A stretch of DNA of 5,839 nt from DATBAK01 sp036787815 (GTDB lineage Bacteria; Actinomycetota; Acidimicrobiia; IMCC26256; PALSA-610), in contig DAIQOP010000252.1 of NCBI GenBank assembly GCA_036787815.1, positions 1 through 5,839 on the forward strand, read 5' to 3'. A program made the position numbers and the translations under genes. Positions 4,632-5,839 of the stretch are shown in pieces. The notes below the pieces were generated by a model. That model searched no databases, was not told the DNA's origin, and was given only the letters and a program-made list of their open reading frames with translations. Numbering within the stretch: the first letter of the stretch is position 1; every line of letters starts with the position of its first letter.

Positions 4632-5839
4632 CGTGCCCGCGGCGACCCTGACGGCGATCGAGACCGTCGTCGTGGCCGACACCCGCGTGCCGTCGGTCGC
4701 CCGGTAGGTGAACCGGTCGGTGCCCGCGTAACCGTGTGCCGCGGTGTAGGAGAAGTTGCCGTCGGCTCCCAGGCGCAGGGTGCCGTGGCTGGGCCGGGAG
4801 ACGAGGACGGCGTGCAGGGCGGGGCCGTCGATGTCGGTGTCGTTGGAGAGCACGCCCGGTGCCACCACGTCGAGCGCCTTACCGGCGGTGGCGGCATAGC
4901 TGTCGGCGGCCGCGATCGGCGCGTCGTTCACGGGCGTCACGGTGATCGTGACGGTTGCTTTGCCGCTGGTGAGGACGCCGTCGCTCGCGGTGTAGGTGAA
5001 CGTGTCGGTGCCGTTCCAGTTCGCGTCGGGCACGTACGTGAACCGGCCGTCGGCGGCGAGATGGAGCACACCGTGCGCGGGGCCGGTGACGAGCGTCGCG
5101 TGGAGCGTGTCGCCGTCTGCGTCGGTGTCGTTGCCGAGCACCGCGGCCGACAGCGGCGTGTCCTCGGCGGTGCTCGCGCGGTCGTTCGCGGCGATCGGGG
5201 CGTGCGCGGCGCGTACGACGGTCCATGTGAACGCGATCGAACCGGTCGCACCGTGACCGTCGTCGGCGACGACCGTCACGGCGAACGGGCTGCCGACGGC
5301 GCTCGGTGTGCCGCTGATCGTGCCGTCGGCGGTGATCGTCAGACCGGCCGGCAGGCCGGTCGCCGAGAAGGTCGGCGTGTCGCCGTCGGCATCGGACGCG
5401 GTGAGCATGAGCGTGACGGGAGCTTCGGCGGCGCTGGTCCGGTCGCCGGGGTTCGTCACGACCGGCGCGTCGTTCACGGCCTCGATGGTGATCGTGACCG
5501 TTGCGGGCGCGCTCGTGAGAGTCCCGTCGCTCGCGGTGTACGTGAAGGTATCCGTGCCGTTCCAGTTCGCGTCGGGCACGTACGTGAGGGTTCCGTCGTC
5601 GGCGAGGTCGAGCGTCCCGTGCGCGGGGCCGGTGACGAGCGTCGCGTGGAGCGTGTCGCCGTCTGGGTCGGTGTCGTTGCCGAGCACGCCGCGCGCACCC
5701 ACCTGCAACGTCGTGTCCTCGGGAGCGCCGCCGTGATCGTCGACGGCCACCGGCGCACGATTCGCGGGCAGGGGCGCGTACGCGATCGTTACGGCTCGCA
5801 GCTCCGGAGTGACCTCGGCGCTCACGCTGGCAAGATCGG
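4029..5839 (-). CDS. Surface protein with cadherin-like, putative-Ig and GYWLVA-repeat domains (5' end outside window)
   Basis: The reading frame is open to the right edge. The GTG at 5825 could serve as a start, but the residues before it (DLAS) remain in frame, and no signal peptide is seen, so the gene almost certainly begins further upstream. Numbering from that GTG, the visible 598 residues are: a cadherin-like (tandem-95/VCBS-type) domain at about 22-118 with GNDTDPDGDTL and YVPDANWNGTDTFTYTASDG; a putative-Ig (He_PIG-type) domain at about 119-205 with GLPAGLTITADGTISGTP; two further cadherin-like domains at about 206-300 and 301-396; and five GYWLVA repeats at 399-598. The Asp-rich NDTDxDGD loops suggest calcium binding. 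Such arrays are rod-like stalks or adhesins on the outside of the cell (family knowledge); a ligand or enzyme activity cannot be assigned. There is no C-terminal anchor or sorting signal: the protein ends within a repeat at PIVGMR. It may share a transcript with the following gene. Confidence 0.88.
   Translation of the reverse strand, partial: DLASVSAEVTPELRAVTIAYAPLPANRAPVAVDDHGGAPEDTTLQVGARGVLGNDTDPDGDTLHATLVTGPAHGTLDLADDGTLTYVPDANWNGTDTFTYTASDGTLTSAPATVTITIEAVNDAPVVTNPGDRTSAAEAPVTLMLTASDADGDTPTFSATGLPAGLTITADGTISGTPSAVGSPFAVTVVADDGHGATGSIAFTWTVVRAAHAPIAANDRASTAEDTPLSAAVLGNDTDADGDTLHATLVTGPAHGVLHLAADGRFTYVPDANWNGTDTFTYTASDGVLTSGKATVTITVTPVNDAPIAAADSYAATAGKALDVVAPGVLSNDTDIDGPALHAVLVSRPSHGTLRLGADGNFSYTAAHGYAGTDRFTYRATDGTRVSATTTVSIAVRVAAGTGYWLVAADGGVFAFGDARFYGSTGGMRLSSPIVGMAATASGQGYWLVAADGGVFAFGDARFFGSAIRAKAQIVGIAATPSDHGYWLVASGGGVFAFGDARFFGSAAAAKAHLVGIAATPSGLGYWLVAADGSVSAFGDARSSGPAHSLRLVTPIVGMAVTPSGRGYWLVAADGGIFAFGDARFVGSTGGLHLRSPIVGMR
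5008..5141 (-). repeat. Near-identical DNA segment shared with 5554-5687 (copy 2)
   Basis: This part of the third visible domain of the surface protein matches 5554-5687 at a fixed offset of 546 bases (182 codons). 5008-5041 is identical over 34 bases to 5554-5587, and 5071-5141 matches 5617-5687 with a single mismatch in 71 bases (C/G at 5120). The stretch in between (5042-5070) is diverged. It encodes the DxDGDTLHATLVTGPAHG and VPDANWNGTD parts of a cadherin-like domain. Confidence 0.85.
5554..5687 (-). repeat. Near-identical DNA segment shared with 5008-5141 (copy 1)
   Basis: Partner of the segment above, in the first visible cadherin-like domain. Identity extends to synonymous positions, so the two domains were duplicated recently or are kept alike by gene conversion. 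The third cadherin-like domain (about 4640-4925) shares the fold but not this DNA identity. Confidence 0.85.

Overview
The window is a GC-rich, gene-dense stretch that reads like actinobacterial chromosome. The best lineage clue is the C-terminal module of the gene at the right edge. It repeats a GYWLVAADGGVFAFGDA-type unit that I associate with surface and secreted proteins of Acidimicrobiia and related actinobacteria. The class-level guess is an inference from that repeat, the base composition, and a probable leaderless GTG start. No rRNA, tRNA, CRISPR array, insertion sequence or phage gene is visible.

Layout from left to right: (1) 1-872, minus strand: a DrrA-type ABC transporter ATPase, complete at its start and cut off by the left edge. 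(2) 873-1088: a divergent intergenic region. On the minus strand it holds a possible 15-codon leader ORF with a strong Shine-Dalgarno, followed at once by a hairpin, all upstream of the ABC gene. (3) 1089-2252, plus strand: a patatin-like phospholipase-fold protein whose nucleophile elbow and oxyanion loop depart from consensus. (4) A 41-base convergent gap with no convincing terminator. (5) 2294-3973, minus strand: a membrane-anchored, probably extracytoplasmic protein with the fold of the N,N-dimethylformamidase large subunit. It has a GTG start placed 7 bases after a TAGGCT -10 box. (6) 4029-5839, minus strand: the C-terminal part of a larger surface protein. It has three cadherin-like (tandem-95/VCBS-type) domains and one putative-Ig domain, then five 36-42 residue repeats that resemble RCC1-type propeller blades. 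Its start lies beyond the right edge.

Functionally the window falls into two parts. The right half (4029-5839, then 2294-3973, same strand, 55-base gap) encodes two proteins that probably act outside the membrane and may be co-transcribed, although the second appears to have its own promoter. The left half is a divergent pair of a drug/lipid-type exporter ATPase and a patatin-like hydrolase. I see no recognisable defence, CRISPR or biosynthetic system. The points most worth a second look are the leader ORF and hairpin before the ABC gene, the atypical patatin active site, the anchored dimethylformamidase-like protein without a small-subunit gene, and the RCC1-like repeat module.
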